Below are positions 1-15,839 of a DNA stretch of 64,000 nucleotides, piece after piece. The notes under the pieces were generated by a model that saw only the letters and a program-made list of their open reading frames with translations, was not told the DNA's origin and ran no database searches. The DNA is from Colius striatus. Taxonomy: Eukaryota > Chordata > Aves > Coliiformes > Coliidae. The translations under genes and the position numbers were made by a program. Numbering within the stretch: position 1 is the stretch's first letter; each line of letters starts with the position of its first letter. Location of the stretch: contig NC_084765.1 in the NCBI RefSeq assembly GCF_028858725.1, forward strand, positions 7,705,501 through 7,769,500. The letters are read 5' to 3'.

Positions 1-3000
1 CACACATATCCAAAATTATAATACTTGCACTAAAGTGTTAACTACCTGAATAGACTTCAAGCCACATACTCAGTAACTTAGCAGACGTTGAGTTGTTCTA
101 GTAGGTACCTACATCAAACTAGTGAAGTGACTTTCAAGTTAAAGACTGAAAATCTTTATATTTTTTGAAATATACAAAGCCAAAATGGAATGTCCTATTA
201 ATATTAAAGGACAGCTAGTAGTAAAAGTCAGATAGTTCAAAGTTAAATAGAATGATCTGTTGTCCCCAAGTACTGATACATATATTCACAGTACTATCTA
301 AGAAGCTATCTGTTCTAACCTCCACTGAGCAGTATTGTTACTAATTGAACATGGACAATGGGTTTGTTCCATCAGATGTGTTCGTTTCTTCTAAGAACAC
401 CCTATGGAATATCAAATGTACTAAATATAGCTGTCAACTTTAAAAGCATGCAACTCGAAAGTGCTATTAAAGAGCTAAGTGTACTTCACTTGGCATTATA
501 AAGCCAAAGCCCTCTTCAAACATACATCATGTTATTAGAGACAATTCACATTAATGCCAAAATCATCATTATTAATAAATTTTACAAGACATATCTAGGC
601 TATTTCCAAGTTCAAGTGTTCCTCAATTTATCCCACTTTTACTGGTAATTACAAAAATGAATCAATACTGCTCCAAGTAGGGTGAAAAGAGATAGTAAAC
701 TGTAGCAAATCAACACATTAGCTTTCCATCACCAACCAACTTAATTCAAGTAAATCTTCAAAAGAGGAAATGATGCAACATCTACCAATGTTTGCCAACA
801 TGTTATGGTATTTTATTAGCTGATGCAATGTCTAGGTGCTATAAATTTTCAGATATCACCCTGTATAATTATTACAGGCTTTTAAATAAGAAATACTAGT
901 AGACTCCTAAGAAAGCCTCTGCTCAGTAAACAGTAGAGGCTATTTGCCTTTCCTAACATTATTACACGTGAGATTCATGGGCAGAGCAGAAATGATGAAA
1001 AAATGAAAGCACAAGGGAATCTAGGAATAACTAAGCTTAAAGAACAGCCTGCTTAAATCACAAGTATTATTCCCATTCCATAAGCAGAACTACTGTACAT
1101 CTGCTTACTTTCAGAGACCTCTTGCTTTCACCTCTACAATTCCATTCAAATTAGCAGTAACTCACTGATAGTATTTGAGAGTAAAATATAATGTGTGTAG
1201 CTGGTACTTTGGTCTTTGTTAAAAGATCTCAAACACTGATGGAAGCTCCATTTAAGAATACTGGAAACTAAGCATGACTAGTAAAAGTAATAGCATGGAA
1301 TACTTTGGACAAAATACATTGCTTTAACATGACCACAACTACATACTCCTCTGTTAGTCTGTTGGCTCTTAATATATGCAAAATTGACTTCAAAAGACAT
1401 ATTATTTTAGGCAACATGGTGTTAAGCACAGCAAGCAATTTACGCATCTCCCCACCACACTCCAACCTGCCTTCTAGTTTATGGGAATTTATAGAATTGT
1501 AACTGTTTTATTTCTACCCTATGGAATGCAGAGAGATCGCTCTTATTCCAAAAGTATCTTAAGTTAAACATAAGATGTGCTTTCAGAAAATTTAAAAAAA
1601 CACCCACAAATACTTCTAAGAACAACACACAGTCTTGTCTTAAGTAATTGGATAGCTACTCAAATTGGAAAGTAAAATTAGCCCTTATGTAAAACAACAG
1701 ATAGGTCAAGGTGAAGTCTATAGATTCAAATAGAGGTTGCATAACCCTGAGGTATCTCAGTTCCAACAAGCCACATAGATAAATTAATAGATCACCTATC
1801 ACACATTGGTAAACAAAAGTTTCTCAGAAAGACTCCTTTAGTCTCCCCTAAATCGGGTCAGTTTAAAATACTAAGAGAACCACAGAACAGCAACTTCTCT
1901 TGGAGAATTCACAATACTACTTATCAGAGCACTAACAAAATACACAACTAAACCTAGTCTTCACTATAGTAACCGAAACATTCATATTATTAATGTCAGC
2001 GTGGCCTAAAACTGAAAATATACCCATAGCACAACACAGTAAACTCACAGAAGCAAAACCCACTTTTTTTCCTCTGGATAAAGCCTAATATTCTTGTCTG
2101 GAGTTAAACACTGATTTTGTTTTTCTAACCAAAGGTGATCCAAGAAAATAAGAAAATACCAAATCAATTTAGAGGAAAGATTGAGAGCTAGAAAAGCATA
2201 AAAAACATCCAGAAAACATTTCTCCCTTGTTTAAGCTGTAAACCACATATTATTAGAGCCAAAACCCATGAGCCTTGTTTTTGTCAAAATTCCCACAGAC
2301 TTCAGAAGCCATTTTGTCTAGTTTTTCCTCAGTTAGGAAAGACAAATGCAGTCTTTTCATGACACACAGCAGAACCCTCTGATGTAGCTCATCGTCTCTT
2401 TACTTGCATTTGCTATCAGAGAGCAGTGAGTTTTGTGTGGTTATGATTTTCTCATTGCAAGAACTCAGTGAGGAATAGTCAAACTCTGATTAGATATTAC
2501 AAAACCTTCTCAGAAGGCTTTCTGAACCGCAGCCAGCGGGATTCCCCGCAGCATTAAGGCCAGCCTTGCTCCCACTACAGTCTGTGGGAGTTCTGCCAAG
2601 GATGTAAGTGGCATTATGACTGGTCTCCAACAACAGATATTACAATGAAGAGTTGATTGAAGATCTACCCACCTGCAAATATATAATAAATAAGGGGCTT
2701 AATTGCATAATTAATTATAAGGGCTTTTAATCTGCAATAGACAACGTCATAGGTTTTAGGTAGCCTGTGTACACCAATCAATTCATTAGATCAGTATTTG
2801 CTTGACACATCCGTCTACAGGAAGATTGCAGATTGATTCTAAGAGTTGCATATTTTCAAGAAACAGAAAATACAACAGGAATCAATAAAACAAAGTGAAA
2901 TCAAAAGAATGCCACCATTGCCCAGACCTAAAGGGAGAATTAATTTCAAATGTACACAAGCTTCCAGAGCTTTTCTTAACAATATATGTATGATGGGCAG

Positions 3001-6000
3001 TGATTTTGAACGGTAAGTACAGGGCTGCTACTAGACTTCTGCTTTTCCAAGGCACCAGGCAGAGATGTAGCAGTGTACACAAATGGGGTGTAAAGTCAAT
3101 GGGATTACATTTTCCTAATTATTTTCTGCTTGAGGTTTACATCACATACACAAAATGAGATCAGCCGGGACTTGCCTCTCTAACAAATCACTCAGACTTA
3201 AACATTGCTCAGATAAACAAAAGGGGGGGCAAGGCTGAGAAAAGGCAGAGAAATGCTTCTTCAATCACAGTTGCAAGGAACAAAAACCTGGAGGGGGAAA
3301 AAAGCTGTTGGACCGCCACCAAATCTCCCCCCACTAGAGACAAGAGCCCATCTGCTGAGCTCTGCAACTTAGCTTTAACTACCATTCAACTCGCGTCTCT
3401 GCAGAGATCAATCTACAGAGCTGGCAGATGGACCCCTGCTTCCCTAAGTCGCTGTGTTATTTGTTTAATAAATTTAATTAATATCCATACTGCATTGGAT
3501 TGCTCCCAGAAAGGGGGGATGCAGCTCTCTCTTTCCCTGATAGCAACATGATGAGTGATTTCCCAGAAAAGACCAGATAACAGTACCCCCAGGCCATTGA
3601 AAAATTAAAAGTGCCATGTGCTTACAGTACTTCGCATATATTAATTTTTGCAGTGCACTAATTTGTTCTTGAAGCCTATTTTAACTTTATGAAAGTATGA
3701 GGTTTGAAAAAGTCACAATTCATTTTGGTTTATATCAGTTACAAAATTAGTTGGAAGGGAAAAAAAGCATCAAATCTAATTGGATTTACAAAAATTTTAT
3801 CTATTTCAAAGAAAGAAACAAATTGTTAATGAGGGTGTCTCCGAAGGCAATATATATTGTCACAGCTTCTGCCAACAAGTTACAGGCAATCAGGGTCATG
3901 TTGGACGTGCTTTATTTTAATGCTAAAGAACATGCTTATTTTAAACGATAAAGACATATTCAGCCCACATAAAATACTTTTTTAAAGCATGAAAGATGAA
4001 AGAAAATAAAACTACTAGCAAATTTCCACAGTGAAAAGCAAAATGAAACAACACTGCTAAGATATTCTAGTAGCAAGAGGGTGCATAAAATATGCGCAAG
4101 TTTTGAGAACAAAAACATTACTTCTCTTCAATATTAGCACTTCATGTTTGCTTCATTTAAAGTGTTTCATTTCCATCCTAAAAAATGAAACAGAGGCCGA
4201 AAAGAATTCTTTCAGTCACGCCTATTTGACACCTAGAGTTGTGTTAAATGGATATACTTCTCTTTAGCCCTCATTTCCTTACAAACTAACCTTATAGCTG
4301 GAATAGTTCACCCTCATGCTTATCAGCTCAGCCCCAGTAGCAGGTGTCCTAGCAGACAGCACAGGCTTGCCAACATTATTATCTTCAGCATCTAACCTTT
4401 CCTAAGACCTTTTTTCCAGACATAAGTATAGCAGGAAAGGTTAAGCACATCTAAATACTTACTTCTGGCTCTGGGAAGGGGAGGGGGAGAAGTACCCATC
4501 CCTCAGGTCAGCCAGCATACCTGCTCCTGGGGCTAACTCTCTAGTACATTTCACTTAAGTCAGCCTTATTTATTTAGATGATGAGTTTAAATACAAGTCT
4601 TTGCTAGCTTAAGCGATTATGAGTGAAGCAGGTTAAGGAGCAATAGGACACACAATTCTGCACACAAATCCAAAGAAGCATTTAAATGCTTTCAGTTAAC
4701 TACCACTCCCTCTCCCCTTGCTGACAGTCTTTCCCTACGCATTAACTTTTTCCACTACTGCTGCCATTTTCATAGCAAATGTCTAACCTCACCTTCAAAA
4801 GCAAAACAGTAAGAATAGCAGTGACCACAGGTATTCTATCACCATCAAAGACAGCAGCTGTAAAAGTCAAGAAGTAAGGGCCAGAACAATTCAGTGGTGT
4901 CCAAAATGAAATTACCTTCTAGTTTCAGAATGAAATTAGTTTGCTGAGAGAGTACCTGGGAAGGCCCTGCATGGAAGGGGTAACAAGTGAAAAGACCTAT
5001 TCAAAACAGCTGAAGACCCCTCTGCATCATGTGTTTTGCAGTTGCATCTTCTGGAGAAGTAGAGGCAGGGCCAGCTACAGGACACAGAGCCTGGCATCCA
5101 CAACAGCAGGAGTCCCAGAAAAACAAGAGGTGCCAGAGAATTAGAGCTGCTGTGTGAAGAGCTGGAGAATTCTTTTCCTTCAAGATCAAGTATTACTATA
5201 GAGCTCACTGAAAGGGTGTTTCAAGCTGTTTAGTGCAGAAGAAATTTGTACAGCTAAAAAAAGTTATCACACTGACAGATATTCTGCAGGTCTGGGGCAT
5301 TTGATTGTGTGTTCTGAAAGAAATTAAGACTTCCTTCCCTCAATATAACATCTAAACAATCTTTTCTCGCACACTTTTAACTTTCTAAAATATTTATAAA
5401 GTCAAATGACAAACCAACATTGACTGGCTACTAAATATTTACATATTAGCTTTTATTCATTAGTTGTGTTCTGATTTTTATACAAGTAGTAGTTATTATT
5501 CCTGTTCTGTTAGCAGGGAAGCTGAGACACAAAGAAACAGCAACGTGTCATAATCGCTCTTCCAAGATCAGTGGTAAAGTCAAGAAAAGAACCCTCATTC
5601 ACTCATGTCCTGAAACTCCTACTTGCTCAGTATCTAGAAAGATTATAAGTAGATGAAGTCTTGTATATAGTGAACATCAAAAATAAGGCAGGGTTTTTGT
5701 TTTATTTGTTTGGGTGTTTTTACAGGATTTACATTTCAAAGAAGTGGAAAGGAAGAAGAATAATGGAACAAGCCACCGATACAGTACATTCCATTAATTT
5801 CAAGAGGTTCAAAATCAGGTACTTTGTGGATACAGCATTACATCATTCAAATTAACTGTGACACTTTTATACAGTGCAGATTTGAAACCCCAAGAAATGA
5901 AAATTCTCCTTACAGCCACAAAAGAGCCATTGCACAATGTTAGTCAAAATTTCATGCACCTCAACCATGACTAGTGAAAGCCTATGGGGTGAGGGCACAG

Positions 6001-9000
6001 TTCGCCCTTTGTACAGAAGACATCACTGGCTTCTCTGCCAGGAAATGATAGGAGGTGCAGACCCCGTCTATTAAGAGCAACATGAAATGGACTCACCATT
6101 TCCCATAGGCCATGAATGCCTAACTACTTGTGACTTGACTTAAAAGAGAAGTTTCTAGCTCTGTTTTTCACTGCCTTGGCAACCTCATTTCCTTACTACG
6201 ATTCAGTTTTGTTTGCCAAAGGGAGGTTGGTCGTTTGTTGTCTCATCATACTGACCTGCCTTGATATGATTAACTTCTTTTTTTTAAGCCTCATTTCTCC
6301 TTCCATAACATTGTCTGTAAATTGTTATTTATCATCCTCTATGTCTGAATGAAAAATGTCTTGAATGACTTGTGTATTTTATTTCCCAAGATAAAATGAA
6401 AATAAGTTTTAAAAAACTGCAAGGAAAAGGGGAAGAAACAAAACTTACTGTTTGATGGAAAATTCTAATTACATCCATAAGATTTTGCTTTGTACGAAGC
6501 AGTTAGGATATTTTTGTAGAGGGGATCTTTTTTTTATTTTTCCAACTTCTCTCTGAAAACCATCAAGAACAACAGCAGAAAGGGATATACTTTTTAAGGG
6601 AAAAAATCAGAAGTTTCAGACATGTCTGAAAAGTAAATGAATGTTAATGCAACATAAAGATCAATATTCTTTAAATGAGAATCATGCAGTTGTATTCAGG
6701 ACAAGCAGATTTCTTGAAGTAAAAATCTGTCTGCTTTCATAGCAGTACTAATTTTCACAAGCTACCACATACTCATAAGGGTACCTGACTTAATCAGACT
6801 ACATCTGCCTAAATTTATTTTCACGTTTTAAATAATATGTTATTAATTGGAAGACTAACTCACCTGACAACCATTAAAGACACAGAATAACATTATTCAT
6901 GTTCTTCTGTGAAGTTATATGCACACAAAATATTGAAGAAAACACAGAAAAGCAGTCATCTCTATGAGATATACTATAAAACCCACACAAGCTGTTTAAA
7001 AGATTTTAAAATCTAAACGTATCTAACAGATTTACATCAAATCTTATTTTTTTCCCCACTAACATCAATTCAATGGATTTTTACATTCAGGAGTGCATAA
7101 TCCTCTTCAAGTCACTTTCCTTTGAAGATCTCTAAACACTGAAGTGCCAGAAAAGGCAGGGTTACTATTAAAAAGAAGGTGTTAATATTATCTGTATTTT
7201 TATTGTAAGTATGGAAATTTTGCCTTACATAAGCTGTGCTAACTAACAAGGAGATGAAAAAAATCCTCCAGGTATTATCCTCTTCAGCTGCAATACAGAG
7301 GGAAAAAGTTATTTGTAAAAGTAAATGAATAACACTCTTAACTGTCCTTGTGTCTTTTCCCAAATCAATCAGACATTGAATTGCTAACACACTTCCAGAA
7401 CAATGAAAAAAGTCCTGTTCTTTCTATGTACTTATGTTACGTTTTTCACATTTGGTTGGTTAGTAGGGGGGATGGTGGAATCTTGTGTGTTTGTTGGCTT
7501 TTTAGGGTTTTTTTTTCTTTATTTAAAATTTCTAAGTTAACTGCCACTAATTCACCTGTTACCAAAATCTTACCTAAACTTAATGATAGATTTCAGTCAA
7601 GTAGTGAAATACTATCACTACTTATCAATTTACTATATTACTGTACATACTAAAAAAAACCCAACACAACATAATATTCCCAAATGTCCAGTATTCTCTG
7701 GACATAGTTGATAAGAAAGATCATAAGAGGAGCAATTGCAAAGGTTTCATGTCGTTCACTTAACTGAAGTCGGGCAGAAATCGGGTTTAATTAGGGAGAG
7801 AAAACACAGCACTTCAGAAGATAATCCAGCACCTCTTTCCTTTCTTCTCATTTTAAGCAAATCACCTGGGAAGTATGTTAGAGTTGCCTCTCCTCAACCA
7901 ACTGATGCTACCAATTCCTAGGGGAAGATAGAGCCCTATCATTAACTTCTTGTTTCTTTGGTTATCATTTTGGGCTACACTGCTAAACCAAGGAATATTT
8001 TCCAAAGGCTCATATAACACTGCTAATTTAAAGTCAATAATCAAGTCAAACAAAATAGCTAATGGAAGAATTAGCCATGAAAAGAAAGTGCTGTCCTTAG
8101 GGGAGGGAGGTATTAACAACATGAAAGGCTAGTAAAATATGAATTCAAGAGAGCAACAGGAGCTTCAAGATGATCTCTCATCACATTATCAAAAGACAGA
8201 GAATTAATCTCTCTACATGAGAAAAAAAGAGATATTTTAATACCCAACAACTACTATTACAATATGATAACTGACAAACATAATGGTATGATTTGACAAG
8301 GTGACAAATATGTATTGAGTCTTGTTTTAAATATCAATCAGAAATTCTTCAGGAGTATCTGTAGGTGTCAAATGGACTTTTCAGAGATCTGAAATTAGGC
8401 AGAATGGACAAAATTCCTTTGTGTGGAGTTAGAGTCCAGCTGCTTAATTCCAACAAAACCAAATGAAAAGTAGGTAAAACTAAAAACCTTAAAAGGCTGA
8501 AGAAAGTTCTTTGAGGATATGCTCAAGGGACAAGGCATCTAAGGCTGACTTTCAAGTCATTCACTTGGAGAACCACTAAGCAGCAGTAGACACTGAATTG
8601 CATATTCAGAAGGGAACATAAGGTTACCTCAGTTGCCTTAGCTATGTAACAAGTATGAGGAAAAAAGACAGTAGGAGCCATATTACTTTATCCAGACGCT
8701 GTTGACTCAATTTGTTGTTGGACTTTAGGATTCCCCTCAGGTTACAGGGAGGAAAGAAAAGATGAGAAAGAGAATTAAAATCATCCCATGTTCCAAAAGC
8801 TCCACACAGAGGCTGTAAATAGAACTGGATAACTTAGAGTTTATGCAACAGTCATCAATTAATTTCTAGATCAGGTAGTAAGGAAAACTTACTGAGGTCT
8901 AGCAAGCAGGCATTATACCACCTGGGAGATAAATCATCATTTACAGACTTCAAGTGCACCTAATAAGGATGATCTTATTCTAAAAATGCAATGTGACAGG

Positions 9001-12000
9001 CTGACATTCCCTGTTACTGACCTTGGAGTTCACTCGGTGAATTCTTAACATAACTGGGTGGTTTTTTCTCCATTGTCTAGAGTGTTCAACCTTTATCACA
9101 AACTTCTACCATTAGTGTACCTGAAGTACACCAATGATGTCTGTATCAAAAACTGTAAAAGAAGCTTCAGAAAGCAGATGCTCTGAGAAACAACTTTGTG
9201 TGAAAACACCCTAGCTTAAAACTTCTGCGAAAACAAGGTAATATCATACAGTTCCAGCACCTAATTAACATGTGAGATTTCCAAATTGTTGCATGTGTCA
9301 CCCTGACAACCAGAAACAAATAATAATACACATGATTGACTAGTATTATTTTCATTAATCCATCCATCTGCAGATTATTCAAGTAGTTCCACTTGTAGAA
9401 GGCCTTAAATTAAACGTATAAGCTAGAAAAAAAAATGTCATCATGATGATAAGCAAAATAGTGGTCCACATTCTGGACCTGGATATATCTGAATCCAATG
9501 CCTACAGTGGTGCAATTCAAACATTTGGAAATCCAGCTGCCCTACAGCCAAACTTAAATTTAACTGAAGTATCTAAAAGAAGTTTTAAAACTTCTGAAGT
9601 GAGCTGTAACAAGCTATAGCATGCTGCTGTTGCTGAGAGAGAAAAAAGTAAATATACACATATACATATCAATGTATAGTGGCTGGTTTTTATGATTTTG
9701 AAACATCCATCTGTTCAGAAGGAATTGGGACAGCTACAGTATTTTGTGTAAACCTTAAAAAGTGACAGTCTTCAGTTGCGATATAATGAACGTGTTCTAA
9801 AGGAGGAAGACTCACCACCAAACTCATTAGCAAATCCCTATATTTCCAATCTGAGTTTTTTTACTTTTGGACAACGTCATTTTATGATGTGAAGGCTGGA
9901 GGCTAGATGGACTCCACAGCTCTCCTATGGGATTTTTGGCCAAATAGCAACTTGAAACTCAATCTGACAACATAAAAGTTGGGGTTTTTAAGTATTTTTT
10001 TAAAATACAAAAGGAAAAAAAAAAAAGCACCCAAACCTCTAATGCCAGAATAATCCCTTCTGCAACAAAACAAATAACTTTAGTCTTGTATTATTTATGT
10101 GACACAGCATCAGGTAAACTGTTTCACACTGCTCAAAATTAATTTCATGCTGAATAACCTGACTAAATGTTTCATATCAAAAACTAGTCTGCACAAAAGA
10201 CTAACCTACCTACACCACTTTACTCAAAGTTAAAATGAAAAGAAAAAAATATAACATTTCTTGAAATGTAATTTTTTCCATTTGAAATGCTTCCCTATCA
10301 TTACTGCGTGACCATCAAATACTTTATTTGGCCAGACCATAGTAGGTAGATATTTTCTAAATGTTGGATGAAAAGTGAACAGCAGATTCCACTAATCTGA
10401 TCAGAGTGGCTGGGACAGATGAACAAAGTAGGCTTAAAAATATATATATATATGAATAATTTTTTTGGAAAAAAAAAATCACTTCAGCTTTCCACTTGTA
10501 CTGTTTGGCACTCACACCATCATCCACAACATACCTTCATCCCAGCTCCAACTCTAAACACTTTCAGGAAAGAGAAACAAGCTTTAGTTTAATGCAACAA
10601 AGCTAAAGAGATCTTGTGTATACCTGGTAATATGAAAAAAACCTTAGAATAACCAACATACAAGTCTTCATAAATCCAGCTTGGAATGCATTTGCTCTTT
10701 TGGGAAGTTTCGACCTTTGTTTTAAACCACAGCATTTTCATTATTTTACTTGGTGGATTTCCCTACTTTCATTCAATTGATTACTTCCTCCTGTGGTCTT
10801 CCTGACCACACTGGGACACTGAACACATTAGGGTAGGTCCTACTGTGTCGTATAAGTCAAACCAGAAAAGTTACCACAATGCACGTCTCCAATAGGCAAA
10901 ATCAGTCAAAGAAATCTTGAGGCCCCTGAAAAAAGACAATATAAGGACAGGTTGATATTTCCTCTCCACAAATTTGGCCATTCTTGACATTATATCTGTT
11001 TTAATAGATTTGCAATATTTTTCCTCTCTGGAACTATTCCTCTCGTATTTGGGATAGAAGAATTTAAAGTAATTTGAAAGTATTCTATTTAATAACCAGA
11101 CTTCATTTAAAGAGCAGGTCAAGTAGCTTTCACTGCATTCTTAGGTCCTTGCAAAACACAAAATCCTCCCATGTTTTTCCTCAACTTCCTTAGAAAATAG
11201 TATTTCTAAATCAAAGCTTTTCTAGCAGTATCACATAACTTGGTTTCCAAGCATAGCATAAGATTTCTGCTTTCATAAGAAATGGCTTACAGGATAAATC
11301 TTGCTTTAACAAGGCACTCCAATGTTAAAAACACTGAGTGCATGACAGGCTCTGGAATGTATGAGTCATTTATTGGTAGAACTTAAAATACTAATTAGAA
11401 ATATTAATTAAAGGAAAACTTCTTGTATTTTATTACCACTTCTACACTTACTGGAGTGTATTTAAGACAGAGATCCTTAAGAACTAGGAGTCTCAAATCT
11501 GTTCAGGACTCTGAACTTACACATCCTCTTGGTCTGAAGTTATTGAAGAAACAGAAAACCTTTGAGCACTGTAAATGTCACTCAGTTTGCACGGTTTCAA
11601 GTACAATTTGAGATCAGCTTTTGCATATTGTCTGCTGATAAATTACCACCTCTCTGCATAGCAAAGGCTGTTGGGCTTGTGAAGTTTATTTTTAACTGAT
11701 AGTTAACTTTAACTTACAGGTACATTTTAATTTATAGTTATTTAAAATTTAATTACAGTCATGTCACTCAAAGCTTTGTATGGGCTTTCTTTTTTAATAG
11801 TAGACATAAATCGGTAAAATAAATTAAGTGCCACTGACTGTTACACAGTTATACTGGAAATTAATGAAATCACTCAGGAATACACAGGTAGTATAGGCAT
11901 AAACAATACTGAATCCAACAAGTGGGGCAAATGTGCTGTCAAACCTGTCACATAGCCATGAGAGCAACCAGAGACTATACCATGACAGACAGCTATCTGC

Positions 12001-14877
12001 TGGTTTTAAGTATGAGCATACACACAAACCTCAGTTATTAACCCAAATCTGGTGGACTCGCTGGGGGAGTTTTCTCCTAGCTTTTTGACACCTTACCAGG
12101 CTTGTTCTATGCTACCTCTTTATATGGTCCATTTTAATAAAGTAAAAATCTTCTTCTTTGTACCTATTGGACAGATGCAGCTCTTGTGCAGTCATGAAGA
12201 TTACTGTACTTCAAGGCTGTGTTTTGGAAACATCTGTCTGAGGCCGTCTGGAGAGCTTTCACTGTAGCTTACTCCTGCTTTGTGGCTGCCATTCTCAACC
12301 CAGCTCTGTATAAAATAACCTTCATTTACAGGTCTTCATCCGACTCCACAATGCTACTATAGTTTGGCTATCTTAGCATGTAAATATCTTAACTGAGAAG
12401 TCTTGAAGTGACCCTAAAAGCCACAGCATATTGATATTGTGATTGTGTAAGCAAAATTCTTTCCAAGTTTCCACTGGTTCAATTCACAAGCTATGTCAAA
12501 ATATACTGAATTTCAAGGGTAATATATTTCTGGAGGTGCTGGTTTCTGAATAAAATATAATGCAGCCATTCTATCCTCTCTTGTGACCAAGGGTCTCTTT
12601 TCTGAAGAACAAGAGTATTGACCCCAACATCCTAACCCAATCCTGAAATGGATATTGCATCTAATATCTGACTATGTAAATAACTTATCCATTTCAGTTT
12701 GATGGGCTATTTTTTTTTCCTTCCTAAAAATGTTATGTAGTCCTACTACTCACTGTTAAACAGCTTCTGAGTTTCACTACCGAGGTGCTACATGTCAGAG
12801 GTGGATGAAGTGATCCTTTTATATCAATTAGCAATTACTGTAAAGTGCTTTGGGGTGAAATGCCACAAAGGATTAGAACTTCAAGGGAAGAATAAGCAGC
12901 AGGAGCACATGAACTCATAAATGGCATAGATTCTATTTTATGTAAATTGCCCTAGTAATAAAGAATAAGCAAAAGGTCAGATAAATACAGAAAATGACAT
13001 ATAAGCAGAGTAGTCTCTAAATAGAATATTTTTTCTAGTTTTGTCAGGCACTAGTGTGTCTCTAGGCCAATAGCTCCCTCATCTGAGCATCTGTAATATT
13101 CAGTAATGCAATATTCTGTTTTACTACCTTGCAAGTTAATTTAATTCCAGGCTTTATCATGAGCTCATAAAATCTGTCACAGGAGAATCAAAATCTTCCT
13201 CAAATGTGGTAACAAAGCAACGTCTCTTCTCTTCCAAAGAGATGCACTCATACTCCCCACACATAGACCCAGTAAGGTCACTATTCTTAGAAGAACTTTA
13301 CTTAGGATTAATGAATCTAGACAGTATAAAGATAATCAAAACTACACATAGAGGCCAAGACATATCAATAAAGTAACATAATTGTACATATTTGGGTAGC
13401 CTTACAATTTGAGATATTCCAGTTTCATCCTAAAGAAAACTCACTTCCCATTTGTGCATTTTCATAGTGTAATAAATAATCTTGTAATAGCTTTAGAAGA
13501 TACTTAACAATGTTTTCTCCAAAATATGTAAAAGGAAAACAAGAAAATTAATCACTGACCAAAGCAATACATTTATTCTAGTCCAAATACATCAGATCTA
13601 CACTTCATTAAATGGCAGTCAAAAGTGAAAAACCAAAAGCCAAAGTGAAAAATCTCTTTCTGTTCACATCTGGAATTTAGAAGCCATGGAAATGAAGAAT
13701 CATTTACCTAAAACTTGACTAGGGGAAGTTGAAACAAAATCTAACTACCAAGGTCACAGCAAGCCACATTTTATTCTAAGTTCTGCTATTAGTGAAGCAT
13801 TCGATATTCTAAATAAAAGTAATGTATCTTGTATTATTAATGATATGGTTTTTTACAGCATCAACGATTCATGTACTAGCCCTTTTTGTTAGTCTTTACC
13901 TTTACATCACTTCTAACTTAACAAAAAATGACATCTGGAGAGCAAACTGTACACAACACTTAGTCAAACATTTTAAAATATTCCCCAAGCATGCAACAAA
14001 ATGCTTCATTAAGAGCATGGGAAAGATCTTGATTATATTTATTCTTTACTAGTACTTTCTGAGAAGTAAACTTTACAACAAAACACCTTCAAAATACCCC
14101 TATCTCTGTCAAATAAACTATCTTTCTTTTAATTTCAATGAAAAAAACCAACAAAACAACAACCCAATGTCATGTGTCCCATTTAGCAAGATTTTCAGAT
14201 AATGGTGTAGAAGCTGTATATATGCACTAACTCATCTTCCTGTGTTTCCAAATGTCTTGTAGTTTTGCTGGGTAAGCATTGGTTCATTCATCATGTTTAA
14301 AAATACTACCTTTTATATGCTGGATATTTTACTTCTTCAGTTCTTTAATGCATAGCTACTGTGGCTGAAAAAAACTCAACCAAATGAAAAAGCCACAACA
14401 ACAGCATACAAAGAACGGTCTCAAAAGGTTTCTCTTGTGGATTCAAATGTATTCTTTTTACATGAGTAGGTTAAAACCAATACCTAAAAAAGTCAATGAT
14501 CTATCTACTCATTTTGATAATGCAATTTTTATGTATACATTTAATTTAACAAAGCTATGCAATTGCAACACAGTCTTGTGATGTTCTGTATTCACGTGAA
14601 ACAAGTATGAAAGCAAAGACAGAAAGAAAAAAAATAGCATAAATGAGAAAGAGCAATCTCTCTCTAAAGCAGACAGCTGCAACTCAGCACATAAAAATTT
14701 CCCAAGTCTGTCTCAGATTGCCTACATTACAGAAAATAAAAACCTAGTCTTTCTATGCCTTGTCTTACCTGTAAAGCAGGTAATACTTCCATGGGACCTC
14801 ACAGACATGTTCTGATGCTTCACTTGTTAATATTTATAAAGTGTTCCTGTCTGCACACACCTGTGTGAGTGGGACAG

Positions 14878-14893
14878 TCATTGGATCCAATGA
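14878..14893. repeat. 16-bp perfect palindrome TCATTGGATCCAATGA
   Basis: The sequence equals its own reverse complement. It contains two inverted CCAAT pentamers facing each other across GGATCC. It may be chance or a dimeric protein-binding site; no function is shown. Confidence 0.85.
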
Positions 14894-15538
14894 TACATGA
14901 AACACTGTAGAAGCTTTCTATAGACAATACTTCTCATTTTAAAAGGTCCAGAGGTCAGAAATCTTGAATATTTTTTAACTCAGTGGTTAATGTTGACTTG
15001 AGCAGAAACTTGTTGACTGTCAAAGAAATGTTACAGAAAACATTACTACTACAATGGATATTGGAAAGTATTTATGGTAAGTACCTAACAACATTGAAAG
15101 CTAGGCATGAGACACCATCCTCAATCATCAGCACTGCTGCCCAGCGTCCTCTACACCATCACCCATCTGCATTCTTCTGTAAATCTACTCAAAACAAAAG
15201 GCAACACACTGTCTTGGGAAGGAAGCTTGGGGAAGCCCTTCTGATAGGCAGCCTGTAGATAGGCTTCAATCCCTGTGTCCTCTTTCACCATTTATTCTTA
15301 GAATTTCAAAAATTCATGCATTTCATGAGATCTCCAACAAAATAAGCAAGACAAATCTCAGAATGAGTAATTTATAAGTGACATATCAAATGTAGCAAGA
15401 TGTATCAAATGACAGAAAATTACATTCTTTTAAAGTGTTCATAATGCCTCCAGACTACATTCTCTGCTCAGTTACAACTTCATCAAGAAAGATTTAGACA
15501 TTTTTCAACATGAAGAGGTCTTGCAAAGGGTTGTGATA

Positions 15539-15570
15539 GATCAGCAGCAGCATGATCAGCAGCAGCATGA
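15539..15570. repeat. 15-bp tandem duplication
   Basis: The unit GATCAGCAGCAGCAT occurs twice in direct succession, followed by GA. The unit contains a short CAG run, so replication slippage is a likely origin. There is no sign that it is coding. Confidence 0.9.
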
Positions 15571-15813
15571 GACAATCTCTCCCTCATCTCCCTCTATGGG
15601 TCCACCTTAAAATGAATTATTACCAGTATTTAAGTTTGTTAATCTTAGATTATATGTGAACCAGTAACCTATGTTGTTAAGTTACAAAGCCTTCAAACAT
15701 GCTTTTGAGATTTAAGAAACTTATTTAGCTGAAATTGCTTTTGTTCGCTTCTGCTTTTGACAAGAAGTGGAACTGCTGAAATACAAGAAAGCAAATGCTT
15801 TCTAAAGTATCAG

Positions 15814-15839
15814 GGCTTTTTTTTAAAAAAAAAAAAGCC
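15814..15839. repeat. GGC-T8-A12-GCC inverted repeat
   Basis: GGC and eight T residues are followed by twelve A residues and GCC, so the segment can fold back on itself as an AT hairpin with a GC base. It is a low-complexity tract in non-coding DNA. Confidence 0.8.
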
